From Lawsonibacter sp. (GTDB lineage Bacteria > Bacillota > Clostridia > Oscillospirales > Oscillospiraceae), in the NCBI GenBank assembly GCA_022798855.1, contig JAAWNI010000257.1:1-9195 (forward strand): a stretch of 9,195 nucleotides of DNA. Direction: 5' to 3'. The notes below the pieces were generated by a model. The model was not told the DNA's origin, did not search any database, and worked only from the letters and a program-made list of their open reading frames with translations. A program made the position numbers and the translations under genes. This document shows, piece by piece, positions 1 through 6,265 of this stretch (positions are counted from its first letter, which is position 1; each line of letters opens with the position of its first letter).

Positions 1-255
1 CTTTCCGCAGATCATTTTCCTCGTCAATGGGAATTTGGACGGCGCAGAAGCGGGCGCTTTTTTCTTCTTTCGGAGGGCCTGCACTTTGTCGAATATTTCT
101 TGGCTGATGATAGCAGGATGACTGTTTTCTATATAGAACTAATCCACTTCGCCCCGGTTTTTCACGCTGATGTATGGAAATCCGGTTGTAAAAGTTTTCT
201 GGCAGAGGGTATTGCCTGTATATTTTTCGTTTCGCAGCCAGCAGGCGACAGCATG
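1..255 (-). pseudogene. Serine recombinase fragment (TnpX-like), degraded
   Basis: Read on the minus strand, this stretch encodes the middle part (recombinase domain) of a large serine recombinase of the kind that excises and integrates mobilizable or conjugative elements. Recognisable pieces in order are LRNEKYTGN near 210-237, QKTFTTGF near 177-201, FYIENSHPAIIS near 100-138, then EIFDKVQ near 78-99, and near the left edge KMICGK, the start of the usual zinc-ribbon-like part. An in-frame TAG at 139-141 sits where the family normally has a residue just before the YYVENSHPAI-type motif. The N-terminal catalytic resolvase domain should lie to the right but is absent: positions 256-532 do not encode it. 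The frame continues past the left edge. It is therefore a truncated, interrupted pseudogene. Family identification is from motif memory; the exact right-hand boundary is uncertain. Confidence 0.75.
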
Positions 256-392
256 AGGTAATCGACTTATCCGGGAAATGAAACGGCGGGCCAGCCGGGA
301 AACGTCCTTGGAGCGTCTGCCTCAAACAGCGATGGACAGCGGCTTTGTACAAGATGCTGAAGAAGCAACGGAAAATTTGCACAAAAAGACTA
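256..392. other. Intergenic stretch without a supported gene
   Basis: Between the recombinase remnant and the operon promoter I see no convincing gene. A 59-codon plus-strand frame (ATG at 278, stop at 455-457) exists, but it has no ribosome binding site, runs through the promoter and resembles nothing I recognise. The stretch may be decayed mobile-element DNA. Confidence 0.5.
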
Positions 393-421
393 TTGCAAAG
401 GCAGAAAGTTTATGCTACAAT
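393..421 (+). promoter_or_regulatory. Predicted sigmaA-type promoter of the dpp operon
   Basis: A -35-like TTGCAA (393-398) is followed after exactly 17 nt by TACAAT (416-421), which matches the -10 consensus at five of six positions. A TG dinucleotide at 413-414 gives an extended -10. The predicted transcription start is near 428, leaving a leader of about 105 nt before dppB. A second perfect TATAAT at 465-470 has only a poor -35 (TTATGA, 442-447) and could be a weaker start. The call rests on consensus matching only. Confidence 0.6.
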
Positions 422-434
422 CGATATCATCGAT
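420..434. promoter_or_regulatory. Palindrome at predicted transcription start, possible operator
   Basis: The sequence is ATCGAT-ATC-ATCGAT, two 6-bp self-complementary half sites separated by 3 bp. It overlaps the last bases of the -10 element and the predicted start, which is where a repressor would block transcription. No regulator gene is in the window, so the cognate protein is unknown. Chance occurrence in AT-rich DNA cannot be excluded. Confidence 0.35.
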
Positions 435-443
435 GGATACATT

Positions 444-478
444 ATGATATGATATGATTTTTTTTATAATGATATGAT
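444..478 (+). repeat. ATGAT short tandem repeats in the operon leader
   Basis: Three tandem ATGAT units (444-458) and two more (469-478) are separated by a run of eight T (458-465). The block lies in the 5' untranslated leader between the predicted transcription start and dppB. It could be a binding region, an AT-rich upstream element or simple-sequence drift; nothing in the sequence decides between these. Confidence 0.6.
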
Positions 479-532
479 AATCTATTCTGCTGGGTTAAAT
501 CCAGGATCTATTTTAATGGAGGGCAGAGCGGA

Positions 533-1486
533 ATGAAAAAATATGTTCTGAAACGGCTACTGATCGCGATCCCCACCTTTTTGGGCATTACGCTGTTGGT
601 ATTTGCCCTGTGCTATAGCGCCTCCGGAAGCCCTTTGGAGCTTCTGTTAAGCAATTCCAATGTATCAGAAGCAGAGGTTGCCCGCATGGCGGAAGAGCTA
701 GGGTTATATGAGCCGTTCCACATTCAGTATTTGTCCTGGATGAAAAATTTTCTCACCGGCAATCTGGGAACTTCCTACCGCACCAAAATGCCGGTAATGG
801 GAATGCTGGTCGAAGCTCTGTGGCCCACGGTGCTGCTCACCCTGGCGTCGGTGGTGGTGGCTTGTATCATCGCTTTTCCTCTGGGTATTCAGTCTGCCCG
901 GCACCAGAACGGCATATGGGACACTGCGTCCTCTATCTTCTCTTTTTTGTCTACCTCTACTCCCAGTTTCTTTATGGCGTTGGTATTTTTGAGCATCTTC
1001 TCTGTCCACATGAAACTGCTGCCCATCGGAGGCATGTATGATGTGGGTAAGCCAGAGACCGTCGTTTCTCTGTTGCGCCACCTGGTGATGCCGGCCTGTG
1101 TACTGGGCAGTACCATGATTGGCAGTCTGATCCAGTACATCCGTAGCAGTATGCTGGAGGTCATGGGGGAGGACTACGTCCGCACGGCCCGCTCCAAGGG
1201 GCTGAAGGAGCTTGTTGTGGTCATCAAGCATGTGCTACGCAATTCCCTCATCCCGGTGGTCACATACCTGGGTATGGAGATTCCAATGCTTATGGGCGGG
1301 GCTGTGATTACTGAGCAGATTTTTTCCTGGCCGGGCCTGGGCAACCTGATGCTCAAGTCCATCGATAGCCGGGACTATCCAGTCGTCATGGGCGTGACCA
1401 TTGTCACGGCGGTAGCGGTGTTAGTATTTAACCTGCTGACTGATTTGTTTTATGGGGTGCTCGATCCGCGCATTCGCCATAACTGA
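533..1486 (+). CDS. dppB: Peptide ABC transporter permease DppB/OppB type
   Basis: This is one of two membrane permeases of a di/oligopeptide (PepT family) importer; it forms the cytoplasmic-membrane channel with DppC and is driven by DppD/DppF. The 317-residue product is close to the usual length. It has an N-terminal helix (about 8-27), an extracytoplasmic loop with the family pattern around LGLYEPFHIQY (57-66), and further helices near 97-118, 135-157, 184-203, 240-262 and 286-306. The EAA coupling loop, EDYVRTARSKGL at 213-224, contacts the ATPases, and the C-terminus DPRIR is typical. The start is supported by GGAGGG at 518-523, 9 nt before the ATG. It is the first gene of the operon; dppC follows after 31 nt. 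Family assignment is firm, but dipeptide versus oligopeptide versus another conjugate substrate is not determined by the permease. Confidence 0.93.
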   Translation: MKKYVLKRLLIAIPTFLGITLLVFALCYSASGSPLELLLSNSNVSEAEVARMAEELGLYEPFHIQYLSWMKNFLTGNLGTSYRTKMPVMGMLVEALWPTVLLTLASVVVACIIAFPLGIQSARHQNGIWDTASSIFSFLSTSTPSFFMALVFLSIFSVHMKLLPIGGMYDVGKPETVVSLLRHLVMPACVLGSTMIGSLIQYIRSSMLEVMGEDYVRTARSKGLKELVVVIKHVLRNSLIPVVTYLGMEIPMLMGGAVITEQIFSWPGLGNLMLKSIDSRDYPVVMGVTIVTAVAVLVFNLLTDLFYGVLDPRIRHN

Positions 1487-1500
1487 GAGACATGATGCAG

Positions 1501-1507
1501 AAGGGGG
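1501..1507 (+). promoter_or_regulatory. Ribosome binding site deciding the dppC start
   Basis: AAGGGGG lies 10 nt before the ATG at 1518. It favours this start over the in-frame ATG at 1452, which lies inside dppB and would add 22 residues unlike the family. Confidence 0.65.
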
Positions 1508-1517
1508 TCGTTCAAGT

Positions 1518-2378
1518 ATGAGCCAAAAGAAAACAGAATGGTTGAACTTTATTAAGAGATTCTGCAAAAATAAGTTGGCAGTTACTGGGTTGATCATTTT
1601 GCTGACAATTCTTCTGGTGGTGCTTATTATGCCTTTCGCAATGCCCTACACCGAGGCGGAGATCGATGCGGCAGCGTTTAATAGCCCGCCTAGCCAGCCC
1701 CACCGGTTGGGTACCGACACTACCGGGCGGGATGTGCTCACCCGACTGCTCTATGGCGGACGTGTGTCCCTCTTCGTAGGGGTGGTGAGTACCGCCATCA
1801 GTGTGGCCATCGGTATTCCACTGGGACTGCTGGCCGCTTTTTACCGGGGATGGATCGAAACGATCATTATGAGGGCCACCGATATCTTTATGACCATCCC
1901 CTCCACCATTTTGATTTTGTTTTTGGTGTCTATGTTCGGGCCTTCCATCATCACCGTGACAGTGGTGATCGGTGTGTTGGGCTGGACCAAGTTCGCACGA
2001 CAGATATTCGGTACCGTACTCGCTGTGCGGGAGAAAGACTACATAGAGGGAGGCCGAGCTATTGGGCAGCGTGACAGCGTGATTATCCGCAAGTACATTT
2101 TGCCCAACGCCATCGCTCCCATCTTTATCTCTATTACTTTCCGCATCGCCTCGGCTATTCTGCTGGAATCGTCGCTGAGCTTCCTCGGCTTGGGTGTGCA
2201 GATGCCCGCCGCCTCCTGGGGCAATATGCTCTACAATGCCCAATCCATCACCATTTTGAAGGACTGTCTGTGGATGTGGCTCCCCCCCGGGCTGGCTTTG
2301 GTGGTCACTATTTTGAGTATCAACTTTGTGGGCAACGGCCTGCGCGATGCCTTGGACCCCAAAACTTCTCTTCAGTGA
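1518..2378 (+). CDS. dppC: Peptide ABC transporter permease DppC/OppC type
   Basis: This is the second permease of the importer, pairing with DppB in the cytoplasmic membrane. With the start at 1518 the product has 286 residues. The N-terminal OppC-type region is present: a short basic segment with FCKNKLAVTG (15-24), then helix one (about 22-42), then the hallmark HRLGTDTTGRD (62-72). Further helices lie near 83-107, 128-150, 198-218 and 253-272. The EAA loop, starting EKDYIEGGRAIG (172-183) and ending KYILPN (192-197), is the ATPase contact. SFLGLG (221-226) and the C-terminal GNGLRDALDP (272-281) are also typical of the family. A longer reading from 1452 overlaps dppB and lacks support. 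dppA follows after 58 nt. Confidence 0.92.
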   Translation: MSQKKTEWLNFIKRFCKNKLAVTGLIILLTILLVVLIMPFAMPYTEAEIDAAAFNSPPSQPHRLGTDTTGRDVLTRLLYGGRVSLFVGVVSTAISVAIGIPLGLLAAFYRGWIETIIMRATDIFMTIPSTILILFLVSMFGPSIITVTVVIGVLGWTKFARQIFGTVLAVREKDYIEGGRAIGQRDSVIIRKYILPNAIAPIFISITFRIASAILLESSLSFLGLGVQMPAASWGNMLYNAQSITILKDCLWMWLPPGLALVVTILSINFVGNGLRDALDPKTSLQ

Positions 2379-2423
2379 CTCTGTGATTTTTTGCGAAAGC
2401 AATTGTATTAAATTTTTAATGAA

Positions 2424-2430
2424 AAGGAGA
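2424..2430 (+). promoter_or_regulatory. Ribosome binding site deciding the dppA start
   Basis: AAGGAGA ends 6 nt before the ATG at 2437, which begins a canonical lipoprotein signal peptide. Longer in-frame readings from 2326 or 2419 begin inside dppC or before this site and are rejected. Confidence 0.75.
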
Positions 2431-2436
2431 TCAAAA

Positions 2437-4095
2437 ATGAAAAAGAAGCTCTGTGCATTACTGGCCGCTATCATGTTGCTGTCACTGGCGCTGACTGGCT
2501 GCGGTGGGAACAACGATTCCCCGCCTACCACACCCGATCCGTCTTCCGCCTCCAACTCCTCTGGCCAACCCTCCCAGACTGGTCCCAAAGATGAAGTGGT
2601 GACGATGGCTATCGTCTCTACTTGGAATACACTGAACATCTATAACACCTCCGGCAACTACGGTCACTGTGTGTCAGATCAGATGTTTGAGCGCATGGTG
2701 AGTTATACCCATGACGGCGGATATTTACCCAGGCTGGCTGACAGCTGGGAAATGGCTGACGACTATATGAGCATGACCTTTAATTTGAACAAAAATGCCA
2801 AGTGGCACGATGGTGAGCCCCTCACCGCAGAGGATGTAGTATTTACCCTGAAAGCGGTCACCAACGAAAAGATGGACAACTACTACCGCTCCAAGTTCGT
2901 GTCCATGGGCGGCACAGACGACAACGGTGTCTGTCCCGATCCTGATCAGCTGCAGGTAGAGACGCTGGACGAATATACTGTGAGGATCGGCTTCAAAACT
3001 CCCAAAGATGAGAAGACCATCTTGTCTGAGTTGTGCAGTTTCCTCTATGTACTGCCCAAGCACCTGCTGGATACCGGCGATTACGCCAGCATTAATACCT
3101 CCGACTTCTGGACTGCCCCCGTGGGCGCCGGCCCCTTTAAATATCTCCGCGATACCGCTGGTGAGCAGCTGGAGATGACTGCCAACGAGGACTACTACCT
3201 GGGTTGCCCCGACTTCAAGACTTTCGTCATTCGGGTAGTTCCTGCGGCCAGCCTTACTGCTGGTCTGCTCAATGGCGACATTGACGTGGTGGGCGCGGGC
3301 AGCATTCCCCTGGCGGACTGGGAGACTGTGAAAGCTACTGACGGCATCACCGCCATGTCGGTGACCGACTACTCCTATCAGTACATGGAGTTCAACCTGG
3401 CCGACGGCAATGACACTTTCCAAGATCCCGCTGTGCGCGTCGCCTTTGACAAGGCCATCAACAAGCAGCTGATGGTGGACCAGCTGATGGCTGGAGAAGG
3501 TTTGGTGGCCGTAGGTCCCATGCCCCCTTATCACCCCTATTACAACGAGGCCCTGAAAGCCAACACCTATAATCCCGACGCCGCCAAGAGTGAACTGGAG
3601 GCCGCTGGCTTCGATTTCAGCCGTACATATCGTCTGATCGTGCCAAAAGGCAACCAAGTGCGTGAACAATCCGCCCTGATCATTGAGCAGAACCTGGGCG
3701 ATATTGGTATCACCGTGAAGATCGAGACATACGATTTTGCTACTCTGCTGGAAATGATGCGCAACGGCGACTTTGACCTTGGCCTGCTGGGCGGCGGTTC
3801 CAACATCGCCCCCAACGAGAGCGCTGTCATCGTTAAACCTGGCAGTGCTCAGAACTATTCCCTGCTGACTGACAACAAGTGGTATGCCCTAGCCGACAAG
3901 GGGGACTCCTTGGTGGACTTCAACGAGCGCAAGGAGGCCTTTGACGCCTATCAGGCCGCCTTAGTGAAGGATCAGCCCTATATTTGGCTGTATCATCAGA
4001 ACGATTTGTGGGCCCATTCCAACCGCATTGCCCAGATCCCCATGGAGGACTTTGTGTGGTGGAATTATCAGGTTTGGACGTGGAAACTGGCCTGA
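2437..4095 (+). CDS. dppA: Lipoprotein substrate-binding protein, SBP family 5 (DppA/OppA type)
   Basis: This is the extracytoplasmic receptor that captures the substrate and delivers it to DppBC. The product is 552 residues. Residues 1-21 are a lipoprotein signal peptide (MKKK, hydrophobic core) and the lipobox is L19-T20-G21-C22, so C22 should be lipidated and anchor the protein to the outer face of the membrane. A Ser/Pro/Thr/Asn-rich linker spans about 25-50. The family 5 fold follows, with its signature region at about 113-141, including AKWHDGEPLTAEDVVFTLK (121-139). Other typical pieces are GAGPFKY (230-236), DPAVRVAFDKAINK (330-343) and the C-terminal lobe DLGLLGGGSN (447-456). Family 5 members bind peptides, but also nickel, opines, heme or sugars, so the ligand is open. 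The gene lies between the permease and ATPase genes and is followed by a terminator-like hairpin, which fits higher expression of the receptor. Confidence 0.93.
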   Translation: MKKKLCALLAAIMLLSLALTGCGGNNDSPPTTPDPSSASNSSGQPSQTGPKDEVVTMAIVSTWNTLNIYNTSGNYGHCVSDQMFERMVSYTHDGGYLPRLADSWEMADDYMSMTFNLNKNAKWHDGEPLTAEDVVFTLKAVTNEKMDNYYRSKFVSMGGTDDNGVCPDPDQLQVETLDEYTVRIGFKTPKDEKTILSELCSFLYVLPKHLLDTGDYASINTSDFWTAPVGAGPFKYLRDTAGEQLEMTANEDYYLGCPDFKTFVIRVVPAASLTAGLLNGDIDVVGAGSIPLADWETVKATDGITAMSVTDYSYQYMEFNLADGNDTFQDPAVRVAFDKAINKQLMVDQLMAGEGLVAVGPMPPYHPYYNEALKANTYNPDAAKSELEAAGFDFSRTYRLIVPKGNQVREQSALIIEQNLGDIGITVKIETYDFATLLEMMRNGDFDLGLLGGGSNIAPNESAVIVKPGSAQNYSLLTDNKWYALADKGDSLVDFNERKEAFDAYQAALVKDQPYIWLYHQNDLWAHSNRIAQIPMEDFVWWNYQVWTWKLA

Positions 4096-4137
4096 TTTTT
4101 CGACGTATCATAGCTTGAATCTGTTTGTAGCATGAGC

Positions 4138-4175
4138 ATCTCTCTGCATCCTGCAAGGGATGCAGAGAGATTTTT
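4138..4175 (+). terminator. Intra-operon rho-independent terminator/attenuating hairpin
   Basis: A perfect 14-bp stem (4138-4151 with 4158-4171) closes a 6-nt loop (TGCAAG), with a T-run at 4171-4175. It sits 43 nt after dppA and about 80 nt before dppD. The T-run is short, so partial termination is likely, letting some transcription continue into the ATPase genes. Such hairpins after binding-protein genes also stabilise the upstream mRNA. Confidence 0.8.
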
Positions 4176-4245
4176 CATACCAAGAAAATCCTATTGCATT
4201 TTAAAAGCACTGTGTATCACGGCAGATCGGCTGCCAAAGGCATGA

Positions 4246-4251
4246 GGGAGG
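4246..4251 (+). promoter_or_regulatory. Ribosome binding site deciding the dppD start
   Basis: GGGAGG ends 5 nt before the ATG at 4257, whose product begins in register with OppD-family ATPases. The in-frame ATGs at 4194 and 4242 lack such a site. Confidence 0.6.
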
Positions 4252-4256
4252 TCCCT

Positions 4257-5255
4257 ATGAAAGAGAAGGAAATATTATTGGAAGTAAGCGGCCTGAAAAC
4301 CTATTTTCAAGACCGCAGAGGTCAAGTGCCCGCAGTAGACGGCGTGGATTTTGTTCTGCACAAGGGGGAGACCTTGGGGATTGTGGGTGAGAGCGGCTGT
4401 GGCAAAAGCATGACCTCCATGTCTATCCTGCATCTGCTCCCTCCAGAGGGGCATATCGTGGGCGGCTCCATCCGCTTTAAAGGAAATGATATCACCCACC
4501 TGCCCCCAGATGAGATTGCCAAGATTCGGGGCAAGGAGATCGCTATGATCTTTCAGGAGCCCATGACGAGCCTGAACCCGGTTTACACTGTGGGGTGGCA
4601 AATCAGCGAGATGATTTTGCGTCATAAGAAAATGTCTAAAAAAGAGGCTAAGGCCAAAGCGGTGGAGATGTTGCGGCTGGTAAACATCCCAGCGCCGGAA
4701 AAGCGGGTAGATGAGTATCCCCACGAGCTGAGCGGCGGTATGCGCCAGAGGGTGATGATCGCCATGGCCCTGTCCTGCAACCCTGAACTGCTCATCGCCG
4801 ACGAGCCCACCACCGCTTTGGACGTGACCATTCAGGCCCAGATCCTGGACCTGATGCGCAACCTGAAAAAAGAGCTGAACACCTCCATTATGATGATCAC
4901 CCATGATTTGGGTGTGGTGGCTGAGATGAGCGACTATGTGCTGGTGATGTATGCAGGTATGGTGATGGAGTACAGCGGCGTAAGCGCACTGTTCGACCGC
5001 CCTCTCCACCCCTACACCCAGGGGCTGATAAAGGCACTGCCAAGAATGGAGGAAAAACAGGAAGAACTGTATGTTATCAAAGGTGCGGTTCCCAGCCTGT
5101 ATGAACTTCCCCAGGGCTGCCGTTTCTGGCCTCGCTGCCCTTACGCCACTGAGCGGTGCAAAACTGAGATGCCCCCGCTGTATGATCTGGAAGGGCGCAA
5201 GGTGCGCTGCTTCCGTTATGAAACCGGGATAGAGGAGGGAATGGTCCATGGGTGA
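4257..5255 (+). CDS. dppD: Peptide ABC transporter ATPase DppD/OppD type
   Basis: This is a cytoplasmic ATPase that powers import with DppF. The product has 332 residues, the usual length. All ABC motifs are intact: Walker A GESGCGKS (44-51), Q-loop Q100, signature LSGGM (158-162), Walker B with ADEP (181-184), D-loop ALD (187-189) and switch histidine H216. The C-terminal oligopeptide/dipeptide domain begins around HPYTQGL (251-257) and contains four cysteines, C288, C294, C301 and C318, in the arrangement of the family's cysteine cluster; comparable cysteines in some DppD/OppD proteins hold an iron-sulfur cluster. The start at 4257 follows a good ribosome binding site. It lies 161 nt after dppA, beyond a hairpin, and its end overlaps dppF by 8 nt, which suggests translational coupling. 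Confidence 0.93.
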   Translation: MKEKEILLEVSGLKTYFQDRRGQVPAVDGVDFVLHKGETLGIVGESGCGKSMTSMSILHLLPPEGHIVGGSIRFKGNDITHLPPDEIAKIRGKEIAMIFQEPMTSLNPVYTVGWQISEMILRHKKMSKKEAKAKAVEMLRLVNIPAPEKRVDEYPHELSGGMRQRVMIAMALSCNPELLIADEPTTALDVTIQAQILDLMRNLKKELNTSIMMITHDLGVVAEMSDYVLVMYAGMVMEYSGVSALFDRPLHPYTQGLIKALPRMEEKQEELYVIKGAVPSLYELPQGCRFWPRCPYATERCKTEMPPLYDLEGRKVRCFRYETGIEEGMVHG

Positions 5256-6225
5256 GTATTTGCTGAAGGTAAAAGATCTAAAAAAATACTTCGTCTCCAA
5301 GGGCGGCTTTTTCTCCGGCCCACAGCGGGTGGTGAAAGCGGTAGACGGCATCTCTCTTCAGGTCAAAGAAGGAGAAATCCTGGGTATCGTGGGCGAGTCT
5401 GGCTGCGGTAAGTCCACCCTGGGCCGTACCATTCTCCGCCTAATCGACGCCACTGAGGGCAAGATCATTTTCGATGGAGTGGAGCTCCAATCCCTGTCCC
5501 GTGAAGAAATGCGGAAAATGCGCCAAAAAATGCAGATCATCTTCCAGGACCCAGGTGCTTCCCTCAACCCCCGCATGACGGTGGGCGAGCTAATCCGGGA
5601 GCCTCTGGATCTGTTTGGACCCGAACTGACCGGCCAGCAGCAGATGGAGAAGATATATAGCCTAATGGACATGGTGGGGATCAACCGCAGCTATCTCAGC
5701 CGGTTCCCCCATGAGTTCTCTGGGGGACAGCGGCAAAGGATCGGTATTGCCCGGGCACTGGCCGCAGGACCGAGGCTGGTGATCTGCGACGAACCGGTGA
5801 GCGCCTTGGACGTGTCTGTTCGAGCCCAGGTGCTTAATCTTATCAATCAACTGAAGAAGAGCCTCCAATTGACCTATATTTTCATCTCCCATGATCTATC
5901 GGTGGTACATCATATATGCAGCCGAGTGGCCGTGATGTATCTGGGGCGCATTGTGGAACTTGCGGACAAGGAAGCTCTGTACGCCAAACCCTCCCACCCA
6001 TACACCCAAGCGCTGCTGTCCGCTATCCCCCTGCCCGACCCTGCCAACCGGAGAAACCGGATCATCCTTCAGGGAGACGTACCCAACCCGGCCAATCCGC
6101 CCAAGGGCTGCCACTTCCATCTGCGTTGTCCCTACGCCACCGAACGCTGCAAAACCGAGTCCCCTGTCCTCACTGAATTTGAACCAGGGCATTTTGCGGC
6201 ATGTCACCTTGTAAATGAAAAATAA
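5248..6225 (+). CDS. dppF: Peptide ABC transporter ATPase DppF/OppF type
   Basis: This is the second cytoplasmic ATPase, forming a heterodimer with DppD. The product has 325 residues. Motifs are intact: Walker A GESGCGKS (49-56), Q-loop Q100 in IFQDPGASLNPRM (98-110), signature FSGGQ (157-161), Walker B with CDEP (180-183), D-loop SALD (185-188) and switch histidine H215. An OppF-type insertion lies before the core at about 15-30 (FVSKGGFFSGPQRVVKAV). The C-terminal domain carries cysteines C288, C294, C301 and C319. The ATG lies within the end of dppD (8-nt overlap) and is preceded by GGAGGG (5234-5239) at 8 nt, so start and coupling are well supported. The M20 gene follows after 40 nt without a terminator. 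Confidence 0.93.
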   Translation: MGEYLLKVKDLKKYFVSKGGFFSGPQRVVKAVDGISLQVKEGEILGIVGESGCGKSTLGRTILRLIDATEGKIIFDGVELQSLSREEMRKMRQKMQIIFQDPGASLNPRMTVGELIREPLDLFGPELTGQQQMEKIYSLMDMVGINRSYLSRFPHEFSGGQRQRIGIARALAAGPRLVICDEPVSALDVSVRAQVLNLINQLKKSLQLTYIFISHDLSVVHHICSRVAVMYLGRIVELADKEALYAKPSHPYTQALLSAIPLPDPANRRNRIILQGDVPNPANPPKGCHFHLRCPYATERCKTESPVLTEFEPGHFAACHLVNEK

Positions 6226-6265
6226 AATGATGTACGGCATTTGCCAGAAAGAAAGGTAAGGAACC

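Noticed and set aside
278..457. A 59-codon plus-strand frame before the operon
   Set aside because: It has no ribosome binding site, overlaps the promoter and repeats, and resembles no family; it may be remnant coding sequence.
2391..2402. TTGC-GAAA-GCAA mini-hairpin between dppC and dppA
   Set aside because: The stem is only 4 bp with no T-run behind it; too weak for a terminator, and no proper -10 follows for a promoter.
1512..2639. A 375-codon minus-strand frame opposite dppC and the start of dppA
   Set aside because: Its composition is His/Gln/Asp-rich and it lies opposite clear permease and lipoprotein genes; it is an antisense shadow.
4194..4220. Possible promoter before dppD (TTGCAT, TATCAC)
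   Set aside because: The spacing is 15 nt and the -10 match is poor, so it is not listed as a feature.
4275..5351. A 358-codon minus-strand frame opposite dppD
   Set aside because: The plus strand has every ABC ATPase motif intact; the antisense frame has no recognisable motif.
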